Positions 1 through 5,050 of a DNA stretch of 5,050 nucleotides are shown piece by piece. The notes beneath the pieces are model-generated. The model saw only the letters and a list, made by a program, of their open reading frames with translations. It searched no databases and had not been told where the DNA came from. Each line of letters starts with the position of its first letter. Position 1 is the first letter of the stretch. The stretch spans positions 1-5,050 of the forward strand of contig JAIDJZ010000005.1 in the NCBI GenBank assembly GCA_029051965.1, written 5' to 3'. The position numbers were made by a program, and so were the translations under genes. The stretch comes from Paramuribaculum sp. (GTDB lineage: Bacteria; Bacteroidota; Bacteroidia; Bacteroidales; Muribaculaceae).

Positions 1-1
1 G

Positions 2-157
2 AGTGTGGATGCGTCGAAATGCATCCGGTGCAGCGCGTGTGTGAAAGGGTGTCCTTCGGGAGCGCGCCGCCTGTTATCTCCATTTGCGCCCGTTTTGTCG
101 GCCAATTTCAACCGACGTAAGAATCCGGTTACAATAGTAGGTACATCAGCATTATGA
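2..157 (+). CDS. 4Fe-4S ferredoxin-type protein, C-terminal fragment (EFR1-like)
   Basis: The gene runs in from the left edge; only its last 51 codons are visible, ending in TGA at 155-157. The fragment contains one complete cluster-binding motif, C-x2-C-x2-C-x3-C-P (KCIRCSACVKGCPSGAR, visible residues 6-22), the signature of a bacterial [4Fe-4S] ferredoxin domain. It is followed by a short basic tail (FNRRKNPV). In EFR1-type proteins an N-terminal flavodoxin-like domain is joined to a C-terminal 2[4Fe-4S] ferredoxin domain that ends in a similar Arg/Lys-Pro tail, and I think this is the best match. A plain ferredoxin or another cluster-bearing redox protein is also possible, because the N-terminus is outside the window. 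Its stop overlaps the start of the transporter gene (ATGA), so the two are probably translationally coupled. The 4Fe-4S motif is clear; the family name is inference. Confidence 0.8.
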   Translation, partial: SVDASKCIRCSACVKGCPSGARRLLSPFAPVLSANFNRRKNPVTIVGTSAL

Positions 158-1083
158 ATTCAAAAATCAAAGGCTATCTGCTTGGTTCGGTCGCAGAAAT
201 AACCTACGGGATGAATCCGCTCTTCACATTGCCTCTTTACGCGGATGGAATGGATCCGAACTCAGTCCTGTTTTTCCGCTACCTCTGCGCTTTGCCGGTC
301 ATACTGCTGATGCTCAGATGGCGCGGCCAGTCGCTGAAGGTCTCGGGCGCACAGATTCTCAGGCTTGCGTTGCTCGGAGTCATGTTTGCGCTGTCGTCGC
401 TGACACTTTTCAAGAGCTACAATCATATGGGTGCCGGCATAGCGAGCACGCTGCTGTTTGTCTATCCTATTGTTGTCGCGCTGATAATGAGGGTTGTCTA
501 TAAGGAGCGGCTTTCGGTCACGACGGCTCTCTGCATGGTCATGGCCCTTACGGGGATCGGCCTTCTCTACAAAGGGGAGGACGGTTCGACGCTCAGTCTG
601 ACCGGGACAGTGCTGGTCATGGTTTCGGCATTGTCGTATGCGTTTTATATTATTTTCACTAACCGGTCGAATGTCAGGACTCTTCCGACGCTGACAATAA
701 CCTTCTATGTTCTTCTGTTCGGATGGATGGTGTTTGCGGCCAATGCGTTCTGGAGCGGAACGCTTTCTGTGCCTTCTGAGCCGGTCATGTGGGTCAATGT
801 GGCCGCACTTGCGGTGTTGCCTACCGCTGTGTCGCTCATCTGCACGACCGGAGCCATTCAGCTTATCGGGTCAACGATGACGGCTATTCTTGGAGCGCTT
901 GAGCCTCTCACGGCAGTCTTTTTCGGAGTCGTCGTGTTTGGAGAAATGCTGACAGGACGCGACATAGTCGGTATTGTCCTGATAATTGCGGGAGTCAGTC
1001 TGGTTGTCGGCGGCGGTAAAATCGATGTGCTGCTCAACCGGATTGTCCGAATGTTTCCGAAGCGGCTGCGGTCGACGCCATAG
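154..1083 (+). CDS. DMT-superfamily (EamA) inner-membrane transporter
   Basis: A 309-residue, strongly hydrophobic protein with the two-fold EamA repeat of the drug/metabolite transporter superfamily. About ten membrane segments can be drawn, near residues 7-27, 36-55, 68-86, 91-113, 120-140, 147-168, 178-199, 211-231, 237-258 and 267-288. Each half carries the conserved proline-to-glutamate pattern around its fourth and fifth helices: P105 with E118 (YKERLS) and E250-P251 with E264 (FGEML). The C-terminal tail is short and basic, as expected for the cytoplasmic side. Length is typical of ten-helix members (about 290-310 residues). The family moves small metabolites, amino acids or drugs in or out of the cell; nothing in the sequence fixes the substrate. 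ATG at 154 is chosen because it gives a complete first helix and the 4-base overlap with the upstream ferredoxin gene. No Shine-Dalgarno is seen. Confidence 0.9.
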   Translation: MNSKIKGYLLGSVAEITYGMNPLFTLPLYADGMDPNSVLFFRYLCALPVILLMLRWRGQSLKVSGAQILRLALLGVMFALSSLTLFKSYNHMGAGIASTLLFVYPIVVALIMRVVYKERLSVTTALCMVMALTGIGLLYKGEDGSTLSLTGTVLVMVSALSYAFYIIFTNRSNVRTLPTLTITFYVLLFGWMVFAANAFWSGTLSVPSEPVMWVNVAALAVLPTAVSLICTTGAIQLIGSTMTAILGALEPLTAVFFGVVVFGEMLTGRDIVGIVLIIAGVSLVVGGGKIDVLLNRIVRMFPKRLRSTP

Positions 1084-1157
1084 GAGAATGTCGCAGGCAA
1101 TATAAAAGAAACAGAGGCGCTCTCACGAGTACCCCTGCATCCATTCATCACATTATG

Positions 1158-1178
1158 CTTATTAAAGTAAGTATTTTT
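1158..1178 (+). terminator. weak candidate terminator after the transporter gene
   Basis: CTTATT and AGTAAG (1158-1171) can fold into an AT-rich stem with one G-T pair, and a run of T (TATTTTT, 1172-1178) follows directly. It lies 75 bases past the transporter stop, in the convergent gap before sodB. The loop is very small and the stem weak, so this is only a candidate. Confidence 0.28.
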
Positions 1179-1198
1179 GTTCAGCAGGCCGGGCGGAT

Positions 1199-1783
1199 TC
1201 AGTAGCGTGATGCCACTACGTCCCAGTCTACGATGTCCCAGAGTTTTTCGAGGGCTTCAGCCCGGCGGTTCTGGTAGTCGAGATAGTAGGCGTGTTCCCA
1301 TACGTCGAAGGTCAGAAGCGGAGTCAGTCCGTCGGTCAGCGGATTGCCGGCATTTGACTTCTGGGTAATGAAAAGTTTTCCGTCCTGATCGCGCGAAAGC
1401 CAGACCCATCCGCTTCCGAAGATTTTCACTCCGGCATCGACGAATTCTTTTTTGAAATTCTCGACTGATCCGAAATCGCGTTCGATCGCATTTCGGAGAT
1501 CGCCTTCCGGTTCGGTCGGACCGTCGGGGGTGAAAGAGAAGAAGTAGAAAATATGATTCCAGGCCTGTGAGGCGTTGTTGAACAACGGACCGTCGGCAGT
1601 GCGTATGATGTCTTCGATGTCCATGTCTGCATATTCCGTGCCTTCGATCATCTTGTTGAGATTCTCGATATAGGCTTTCTCATGGCGGCCGTAGTGATAG
1701 TCGATGGTCTCCTGGGAGATAGCCGGAGCCAGGGCATCGGGAGCATAGGGAAGCTTAGGCTGAGTATAGACTTGTTCTTTCAT
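1199..1783 (-). CDS. sodB: Fe-type superoxide dismutase
   Basis: A 194-residue cytoplasmic enzyme that dismutates superoxide to oxygen and hydrogen peroxide. All four metal ligands of the Fe/Mn SOD family are present: H30 (in YHYGRH), H77 (in WNH), D160 and H164 (in DVWEHAYY). The N-terminal motif [10 protein letters not shown] and the C-terminal DWDVVASRY are typical of the Bacteroides/Porphyromonas group, and the length is normal. The active-site glutamine is at Q73 (NNASQ), in the first domain, as in Fe enzymes; Mn enzymes usually supply it from the second domain. Residue T158, two before the Asp ligand, matches E. coli SodB (LLTVDVWEH), whereas the cambialistic P. gingivalis enzyme has glycine there, so a preference for iron is likely (inference). 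There is no signal peptide. The ATG at 1783 places the conserved LPYAPDAL block near the N-terminus as in homologues. A plausible promoter lies just upstream; the transporter gene converges on it. Confidence 0.96.
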   Translation of the reverse strand: MKEQVYTQPKLPYAPDALAPAISQETIDYHYGRHEKAYIENLNKMIEGTEYADMDIEDIIRTADGPLFNNASQAWNHIFYFFSFTPDGPTEPEGDLRNAIERDFGSVENFKKEFVDAGVKIFGSGWVWLSRDQDGKLFITQKSNAGNPLTDGLTPLLTFDVWEHAYYLDYQNRRAEALEKLWDIVDWDVVASRY

Positions 1784-1826
1784 CGTTAAGTGGTGGGGGT
1801 AATTGTGGGTTATTTAATGTTGTGAT

Positions 1827-1855
1827 TAAAGATAAGAGTTGTATCATAGTAACAA
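1827..1855 (-). promoter_or_regulatory. putative sodB promoter (Bacteroidetes type)
   Basis: On the minus strand, TATCTTTA (1834-1827) matches seven of eight positions of the Bacteroidetes -7 element TAnnTTTG. A TTG (1855-1853) sits 18 bases upstream as a possible -33 element. Transcription would begin about 35-40 bases before the sodB ATG. The motif match and position are seen; activity is inferred. This would let sodB be expressed independently of the lipoprotein gene upstream. Confidence 0.38.
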
Positions 1856-1877
1856 CGCCTGCCGCTAAAAGTTCATG

Positions 1878-1896
1878 CGGACAGCCGGTGCGTCCG
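1878..1896 (-). terminator. weak hairpin after the lipoprotein gene
   Basis: CGGAC (1878-1882) and GTCCG (1892-1896) form a 5-bp stem with a 9-base loop, 24 bases past the lipoprotein stop on the minus strand. A TTTT follows after several bases rather than at once. It may be a poor intrinsic terminator separating this gene from sodB, or chance. Confidence 0.2.
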
Positions 1897-1919
1897 GCCC
1901 TCATGAGGCATGCGTGGCG

Positions 1920-2531
1920 CTATTTGCTTCGATACTGCGGGAGAACCGGCACCGGGAATTTCGAGAAGAGTGTCTGTACCGCTTCGGCTATGCCTGCGAG
2001 ATTACGGAACTGGGCTTCTCCCGAACCGTTGAGAATGGTGGCGACAGAAGAGGAGTAAAGCGGGATTTTCTGCTGGATATTGACCATGTCCATCGTCAGC
2101 ACGCCTTCTTTGTAGATGCCGGTGATCACTTGTGCGTTGGACGCGGCAGGCCAGTAGTATTGACGGGGATACATAAAGAATGGATAATAAGCCGGGTATG
2201 GGGCCGGTCCATACCAGGGATAGTAGTTGCTGACCAAAGGTTCGGTCTGGATTTCGCGGTGGGTCGAGATTGCGATGTTGATCAGCAGGGGCGACGAGGG
2301 ATCTTCCGTGAACCCTCGTTCGGTCATCTGTTCGCGAATAGCGGCTGCGATATTATAGTATGTGACAGCCTGCATTCCCGGAATCATTTTCCCTTCGTCG
2401 GGCGTGACGATGCGGAAGGTGTGGTAGGCGGCGAGATCGGCGTTGTTGTATGTCTCGCTGTTGACAAGAGTGAATGGGCTGCAGCCTGCGAGAATCAGAG
2501 CCAGAAACAGAATGGAGAGTAAATTTTTCAT
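1920..2531 (-). CDS. DUF4136-type lipoprotein
   Basis: A 203-residue envelope lipoprotein of unknown function. Residues 1-17 form a lipoprotein signal peptide: basic MK, hydrophobic core, and lipobox LAGC with C17 as the lipidated cysteine. The mature part follows the DUF4136 pattern: an early Y-x-T-F block (YHTFRI, 36-41), a helix reaching a G-F (IREQMTERGF, 65-74), a strand (LLINIAIST), then GVLTMDMVN (143-151) and a closing helix with FSKFPVP (189-195). Residues 103-128 form an insert with nine Tyr, seven Pro and two Trp; aromatic-rich inserts here are common in Bacteroidetes members as far as I recall. It is probably anchored in the outer membrane or periplasm; no +2 Asp retention signal is seen (S18), though that rule comes from E. 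coli. It is divergent from the polyamine operon and 136 bases upstream of sodB on the same strand. Lipoprotein status is firm; family assignment is from pattern recognition. Confidence 0.87.
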   Translation of the reverse strand: MKNLLSILFLALILAGCSPFTLVNSETYNNADLAAYHTFRIVTPDEGKMIPGMQAVTYYNIAAAIREQMTERGFTEDPSSPLLINIAISTHREIQTEPLVSNYYPWYGPAPYPAYYPFFMYPRQYYWPAASNAQVITGIYKEGVLTMDMVNIQQKIPLYSSSVATILNGSGEAQFRNLAGIAEAVQTLFSKFPVPVLPQYRSK

Positions 2532-2551
2532 AGGTTAACAGACGTTTACAG

Positions 2552-2577
2552 AGGTGTTGTTTGAGAAAATAACACCT
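2552..2577. repeat. 11-bp inverted repeat with 4-base loop
   Basis: AGGTGTTGTTT (2552-2562) pairs with AAATAACACCT (2567-2577) across the loop GAGA. On the plus strand all 11 positions pair if one G-U is allowed, and GAGA fits the GNRA tetraloop rule. On the minus strand the same position is an A-C mismatch. It lies 21 bases before the lipoprotein start, so if transcribed it would most simply be in that gene's 5' leader, or it may be a protein-binding site in the divergent region. Confidence 0.5.
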
Positions 2578-2604
2578 GTCGATTACGAAAAGTTTCTTAA
2601 ATAA

Positions 2605-2636
2605 TTTGTTTTCCACGTCTATAAACCTTAAATTTA
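2605..2636 (+). promoter_or_regulatory. putative promoter of the polyamine operon
   Basis: TTTG (2605-2608), a 20-base spacer, and TAAATTTA (2629-2636) match the Bacteroidetes -33/-7 arrangement (TTTG and TAnnTTTG) with one mismatch in the -7 element. Transcription would start near 2641-2644, giving a leader of about 80 bases before the ATG at 2721. TAAATTTA is itself palindromic, so it could in principle serve the divergent lipoprotein gene as well (TGTG, 18 bases further on the minus strand). Confidence 0.42.
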
Positions 2637-2641
2637 CGTCC

Positions 2642-2653
2642 GAAATTAATTTC
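2642..2653. promoter_or_regulatory. perfect 12-base palindrome, possible operator
   Basis: GAAATTAATTTC (2642-2653) is an exact palindrome placed at the predicted start of transcription of the operon, five bases past the putative -7 element. This is where a dimeric repressor would block initiation. About one such palindrome is expected by chance in 5 kb, and AT-rich sequence raises this, so only its position makes it notable. Confidence 0.3.
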
Positions 2654-2683
2654 ACACATTATCCTTTTAACTGAAAATCCAAG

Positions 2684-2709
2684 CCTGCCGTTCTTAGATA
2701 GAGGGCAGG
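2684..2709 (+). promoter_or_regulatory. leader hairpin just before the small acidic gene
   Basis: CCTGCC (2684-2689) pairs with GGCAGG (2704-2709). Past a bulged G2690, TTCT (2691-2694) can pair with AGAG (2700-2703, one G-U), leaving a 5-base loop TAGAT. The stem ends 11 bases before the ATG at 2721, and the GAGGG in its 3' arm is the only purine-rich ribosome-site-like stretch here. It could modulate translation initiation of the operon. The fold is visible; the role is inferred. Confidence 0.38.
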
Positions 2710-2720
2710 TATGAAAACCG

Positions 2721-2957
2721 ATGAAGCATATAACCGAAGTGTTCGACGATTATCTTGCTCAGTATGGCAGTGTAGACATCGCCGAGTCCGAATTTAAGAA
2801 ACATCTTCATGAAGATCCGGAACTGAAAGCCGCATATAAGGAATGGTGTGCCGAAGTGGGCAGCTCCGATAAAAGAGGCTTTTCTGACTATTGCGAGGAA
2901 TATCTCGATTCGCAGGATGATATCTGGAACACACTGAGTGATTATAATGATGAATGA
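2721..2957 (+). CDS. small acidic protein of unknown function, first gene of aguAB operon
   Basis: I do not recognise a named family. The product is 78 residues, very acidic (21 Asp/Glu against 7 Lys/Arg, net about -14), with no signal peptide or membrane segment, so it is probably cytosolic. It looks largely helical: an amphipathic start (ITEVFDDYLAQYG), then ESEFKKHLHEDPELKAAYKEWC (spanning 22-43), a SSDKRGFSDYCEEYLDSQDD block (48-67) and an acidic tail. It has two cysteines, C43 and C58, too few and too spaced to suggest a metal site alone. Evidence that it is real: coding-like composition, location after a plausible promoter, and tight coupling to aguA, whose start lies inside its last codons. 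ATG at 2721 is chosen; an out-of-frame ATG at 2711 opens only 28 codons. An accessory or regulatory partner of agmatine deiminase is possible, but this rests on position alone. Confidence 0.78.
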   Translation: MKHITEVFDDYLAQYGSVDIAESEFKKHLHEDPELKAAYKEWCAEVGSSDKRGFSDYCEEYLDSQDDIWNTLSDYNDE

Positions 2958-4005
2958 TCTGACTACGGACGTCCCGACAGAGTCGCGGCGTCTTCCCGCA
3001 GAATGGGAAATGGGAGGAGGTGTCATTCTGGCGTGGCCTCACCCGGAAACCGACTGGAATTATATGCTCGCTGATGTCCGGGCATGTGTTGTTGAGATGA
3101 TCCGGCAGATCAGCCGGTGGACGAGAGTGGTCGTCGTGGCTCCGGATGTGGAAGCCGCGCGTTGCGAAATCGGTCCGACAGATCCTGAAAGAGTCTTCTT
3201 TTTCGAAGCTCCGACCAACGACACCTGGACGCGCGACTACGGACCCCTCTCCGTTGAGCTGTCCGACGGCTCCTTCGTCGCCCTTGACTTCCGCTTCAAT
3301 GGCTGGGGGCTGAAATTTGCCGCGTGTCATGACAATCTCGTCACAGGCAGGATGGTCAGCGGCGGGCTGATCGGTGCGTCTGCGGTCAACTGTCAGGATT
3401 TCGTTCTCGAAGGAGGCGGAATCGAAAGTGACGGCAACGGACTGCTGATGACAACCGCGGAGTGTCAGTGTTCGCCCAACCGGAATCCTGTTCTTGATCG
3501 AAATGAGATTGAGCGCCGGTTGCTCGGCTATTTCGGTGGCCGTAAGCTGATCTGGCTCAACCACGGTTATCTTGCCGGCGACGACACGGACAGTCATATC
3601 GATACGCTTGCGCGTTTCGCTCCCGGAAATACGATTGTCTTCACTGGTTGCGACGATCCTGACGACGAGCATTTCTCCGAACTTCAGGCAATGGAGAGAG
3701 AATTGCACGAAGCGCGGAATCTGTCGGGCGAACCGTTTAATCTCATCCGCCTGCCGCTACCCGACGCGGTTTTCGATGAGGATGGTCAGCGACTGCCGGC
3801 GACATATGCTAATTTTCTCGCGCTTCCGGATGTCGTGCTGATGCCGGTCTACAGGCAGCCACGAAAGGATGAGCTTGCGCGCCAGATGTTGCAGATAGCC
3901 TTTACTCAGCCGGTTGTTGCGATCGATTGCAGTGCGTTGATCCGGCAGCACGGTTCGCTTCATTGCATGACGATGCAGTTTCCCGACGGATTGCTTTCGT
4001 TCTGA
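2947..4005 (+). CDS. aguA: agmatine deiminase (PAD_porph family)
   Basis: A cytosolic enzyme hydrolysing agmatine to N-carbamoylputrescine and ammonia. The 352-residue length suits the family. Numbered from ATG 2947, the catalytic and guanidine-binding motifs are intact: NDTWTRDYGP (91-100, with D92 and R96-D97), EGGGIESDG (155-163), the TT...NRNP block (169-181), GDDTDSHID (211-219, H217) and the C-terminal nucleophile C340 in HGSLHCMTMQFP. The last motif has HGSLHC where many plant and proteobacterial agmatine deiminases have GGGNIHC, so it belongs to a divergent branch of the guanidine-modifying superfamily. Peptidylarginine deiminase is unlikely: there is no signal peptide and aguB follows. 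The reading frame also allows GTG at 2938 and ATG at 2950; the conserved RRLPAEWE starts some 14 residues in, so these choices barely matter. It overlaps the small acidic gene by 11 bases and probably depends on its translation. Confidence 0.93.
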   Translation: MMNDLTTDVPTESRRLPAEWEMGGGVILAWPHPETDWNYMLADVRACVVEMIRQISRWTRVVVVAPDVEAARCEIGPTDPERVFFFEAPTNDTWTRDYGPLSVELSDGSFVALDFRFNGWGLKFAACHDNLVTGRMVSGGLIGASAVNCQDFVLEGGGIESDGNGLLMTTAECQCSPNRNPVLDRNEIERRLLGYFGGRKLIWLNHGYLAGDDTDSHIDTLARFAPGNTIVFTGCDDPDDEHFSELQAMERELHEARNLSGEPFNLIRLPLPDAVFDEDGQRLPATYANFLALPDVVLMPVYRQPRKDELARQMLQIAFTQPVVAIDCSALIRQHGSLHCMTMQFPDGLLSF

Positions 4006-4038
4006 ACTGCCCCAAAAAACAATCTTTCAAAACTGACA

Positions 4039-4926
4039 ATGACAAAAGAACTGAAAATAGGACTCATTCAATTGTCCAAAACTGCCGATGTCGCGCGCAA
4101 TCGCGAACGGCTTGCAGAAGAAATCCGAAAAACCGCTTCGGCGGGTGCACGTCTGATTGTCAATCAGGAGTTGCACGATTCATTATATTTCTGTCAGACC
4201 GAATCGGTCGATCTGTGTGATCTCGCGGTTGCGATTCCGTCGGAAGCCACCGATTTCTATGCTGAGCTGGCCCGAGAGCTTAAGGTTGTCATCGTGACCT
4301 CTATGTTTGAGCGACGTGCACCGGGACTTTATCATAATACGGCCGTTGTGTTTGAAGCCGACGGCTCGGTCGCAGGTGTCTACCGCAAGATGCATATTCC
4401 CGACGATCCGGCCTATTATGAGAAATTCTATTTCACGCCGGGCGATCTTGGCTTTCATCCGATCGACACTTCTGTCGGGCGTATCGGAGTGCTCGTGTGC
4501 TGGGATCAGTGGTATCCGGAAGCAGCGCGTCTGATGGCCCTGCAGGGAGCGGAGTTGCTTGTCTATCCGACCGCCATAGGCTGGGAGTCGACAGATTCGG
4601 AGGAAGAGAAGACGCGTCAGCGCAATGCATGGATGATTGTGCAGCGAGCTCATGCGGTTGCCAACGGAATTCCTGTCGTCACGGTCAACCGTGTCGGTCA
4701 TGAACCGGATCCGTCCGGAGCGACAAACGGAATCTCCTTCTGGGGCAGCAGTTTTGTCGCCGGTCCTCAGGGCGAACTTCTCTATGAAGCTCCGACAGAC
4801 AGTGAGGTGACCAAAGTCATCAGTATCGACATGAACAGAAGCGAGCAGGTCAGACGGTGGTGGCCGTTCCTGCGCGACCGCCGCATTGATGCCTACGACG
4901 GTCTGACGCGTAGGTTTATTGACTGA
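4039..4926 (+). CDS. aguB: N-carbamoylputrescine amidase (nitrilase superfamily)
   Basis: A 295-residue cytosolic carbon-nitrogen hydrolase that splits N-carbamoylputrescine into putrescine, CO2 and ammonia, completing the agmatine route. The nitrilase triad is visible: E44 (VNQELHDS), K117 (VYRKMHIPDD) and C154 (VLVCWDQWYPEAAR). The HIPDDPAYYEKFYFTPGD stretch (119-136), the WESTDSEEE insert and NGISFWGSSFVAGPQGE (230-246) are typical of the AguB subgroup rather than of general nitrilases or beta-ureidopropionases, and the length is standard. It follows aguA by 33 bases with no terminator between, so they share a transcript. The upstream bases are A-rich without a Shine-Dalgarno, as usual in Bacteroidetes. 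The corresponding enzyme in Bacteroides thetaiotaomicron is, to my knowledge, needed for spermidine synthesis, so this pair probably feeds that pathway; arginine decarboxylase would be encoded elsewhere. Confidence 0.95.
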   Translation: MTKELKIGLIQLSKTADVARNRERLAEEIRKTASAGARLIVNQELHDSLYFCQTESVDLCDLAVAIPSEATDFYAELARELKVVIVTSMFERRAPGLYHNTAVVFEADGSVAGVYRKMHIPDDPAYYEKFYFTPGDLGFHPIDTSVGRIGVLVCWDQWYPEAARLMALQGAELLVYPTAIGWESTDSEEEKTRQRNAWMIVQRAHAVANGIPVVTVNRVGHEPDPSGATNGISFWGSSFVAGPQGELLYEAPTDSEVTKVISIDMNRSEQVRRWWPFLRDRRIDAYDGLTRRFID

Positions 4927-4949
4927 GCCGAACAATCTTAGAGCCGGTT

Positions 4950-4973
4950 CCCCAATATTTGTTAACGCTGGGG
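4950..4973. repeat. GC-ended hairpin downstream of aguB
   Basis: CCCCA (4950-4954) and TGGGG (4969-4973) form a 5-bp stem around a 14-base loop, 24 bases past the aguB stop. No T-run follows on the plus strand, so it is a poor intrinsic terminator; it could still protect the 3' end of the transcript. On the minus strand it would lie at the very 5' end of any transcript from the TACCTTTG element next to it. Confidence 0.3.
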
Positions 4974-4978
4974 CGAGG

Positions 4979-4986
4979 CAAAGGTA
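4979..4986 (-). promoter_or_regulatory. TACCTTTG, perfect Bacteroidetes -7 element facing aguB
   Basis: Read on the minus strand, 4986-4979 is TACCTTTG, an exact match to TAnnTTTG. No clear TTTG sits about 20 bases upstream (that region reads CAG on the plus strand), so it is incomplete. If active it would give an RNA starting near 4973 and running antisense into the end of aguB, as no minus-strand gene begins there in this window. Confidence 0.3.
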
Positions 4987-5050
4987 ATTACTTGCCACGG
5001 ACAGCTGAGAATAAATATGTCTGTGATGAACACGGGATGAAGCTGAATTA

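Noticed and set aside
7..26. GGATGC/GCATCC 6-bp hairpin
   Set aside because: It lies within the ferredoxin coding frame, directly over the conserved cysteine codons, and is explained by coding sequence.
858..1151. 97-codon minus-strand frame overlapping the transporter 3' end
   Set aside because: It is antisense to the transmembrane coding sequence and rich in Ser/Thr/Arg as expected of a shadow of hydrophobic codons.
1899..1908. Perfect 10-base palindrome CCTCATGAGG
   Set aside because: It has no loop, so it makes no useful RNA hairpin. A 10-base palindrome is expected several times by chance in 5 kb, and it sits at no clear promoter position.
1875..2522. 215-codon open frame on the plus strand opposite the lipoprotein gene
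   Set aside because: The opposite strand has a clean lipobox and DUF4136 pattern. The plus-strand product has no recognisable features and no promoter.
2794..3708. 304-codon open frame on the minus strand opposite aguA
   Set aside because: It lies opposite a gene with all catalytic motifs of agmatine deiminase and has low-complexity, Arg/His-rich translation with no recognisable domain. Long antisense frames are expected from codon bias.
4183..4998. 271-codon open frame on the minus strand opposite aguB
   Set aside because: It is antisense to a confident nitrilase-family gene, its translation resembles no family, and the TACCTTTG element lies inside its first codons rather than upstream.
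5037..5050. Possible start of a plus-strand gene (ATG AAG CTG AAT ...)
   Set aside because: Only four codons are visible before the window ends, and there is no convincing promoter or ribosome site to support it.

Overview
The window looks like chromosomal DNA from a Bacteroidales bacterium, most likely a gut lineage such as Muribaculaceae or a relative. The superoxide dismutase closely resembles the Porphyromonas/Bacteroides type. A DUF4136-type lipoprotein is present. No start codon has a clear Shine-Dalgarno sequence, and several intergenic segments carry near matches to the Bacteroidetes promoter (TTTG, about 20 bases, TAnnTTTG). The family placement is inference; no rRNA or marker gene is present. 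I see no mobile element, tRNA, rRNA or CRISPR array.

Layout, left to right. (1) 1-1083, plus strand: the last 51 codons of a 4Fe-4S ferredoxin-type protein overlap by 4 bases a ten-helix EamA/DMT-family transporter, forming an operon end. (2) 1084-2531, minus strand: an Fe-type superoxide dismutase (sodB) and, upstream of it, a DUF4136-type lipoprotein with a Tyr/Pro-rich insert. They are separated by 136 bases, which hold a plausible sodB promoter, so they need not be co-transcribed. (3) 2532-2720: a divergent AT-rich control region with a plausible plus-strand promoter, a perfect 12-base palindrome at the predicted transcription start, and two hairpins. (4) 2721-4926, plus strand: a compact operon of a 78-residue acidic protein of unknown function, agmatine deiminase (aguA; starts inside the small gene) and N-carbamoylputrescine amidase (aguB; 33 bases later). 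(5) 4927-5050: non-coding, with a weak hairpin and a perfect TACCTTTG promoter element facing back towards aguB.

The functional core is the aguA-aguB pair. Together they convert agmatine to N-carbamoylputrescine and then to putrescine, the two steps after arginine decarboxylase, feeding spermidine synthesis. The least explained part is the small acidic protein translated just before aguA and the structured leader ahead of it. This is the only candidate for something undescribed; the rest is ordinary housekeeping and accessory metabolism.
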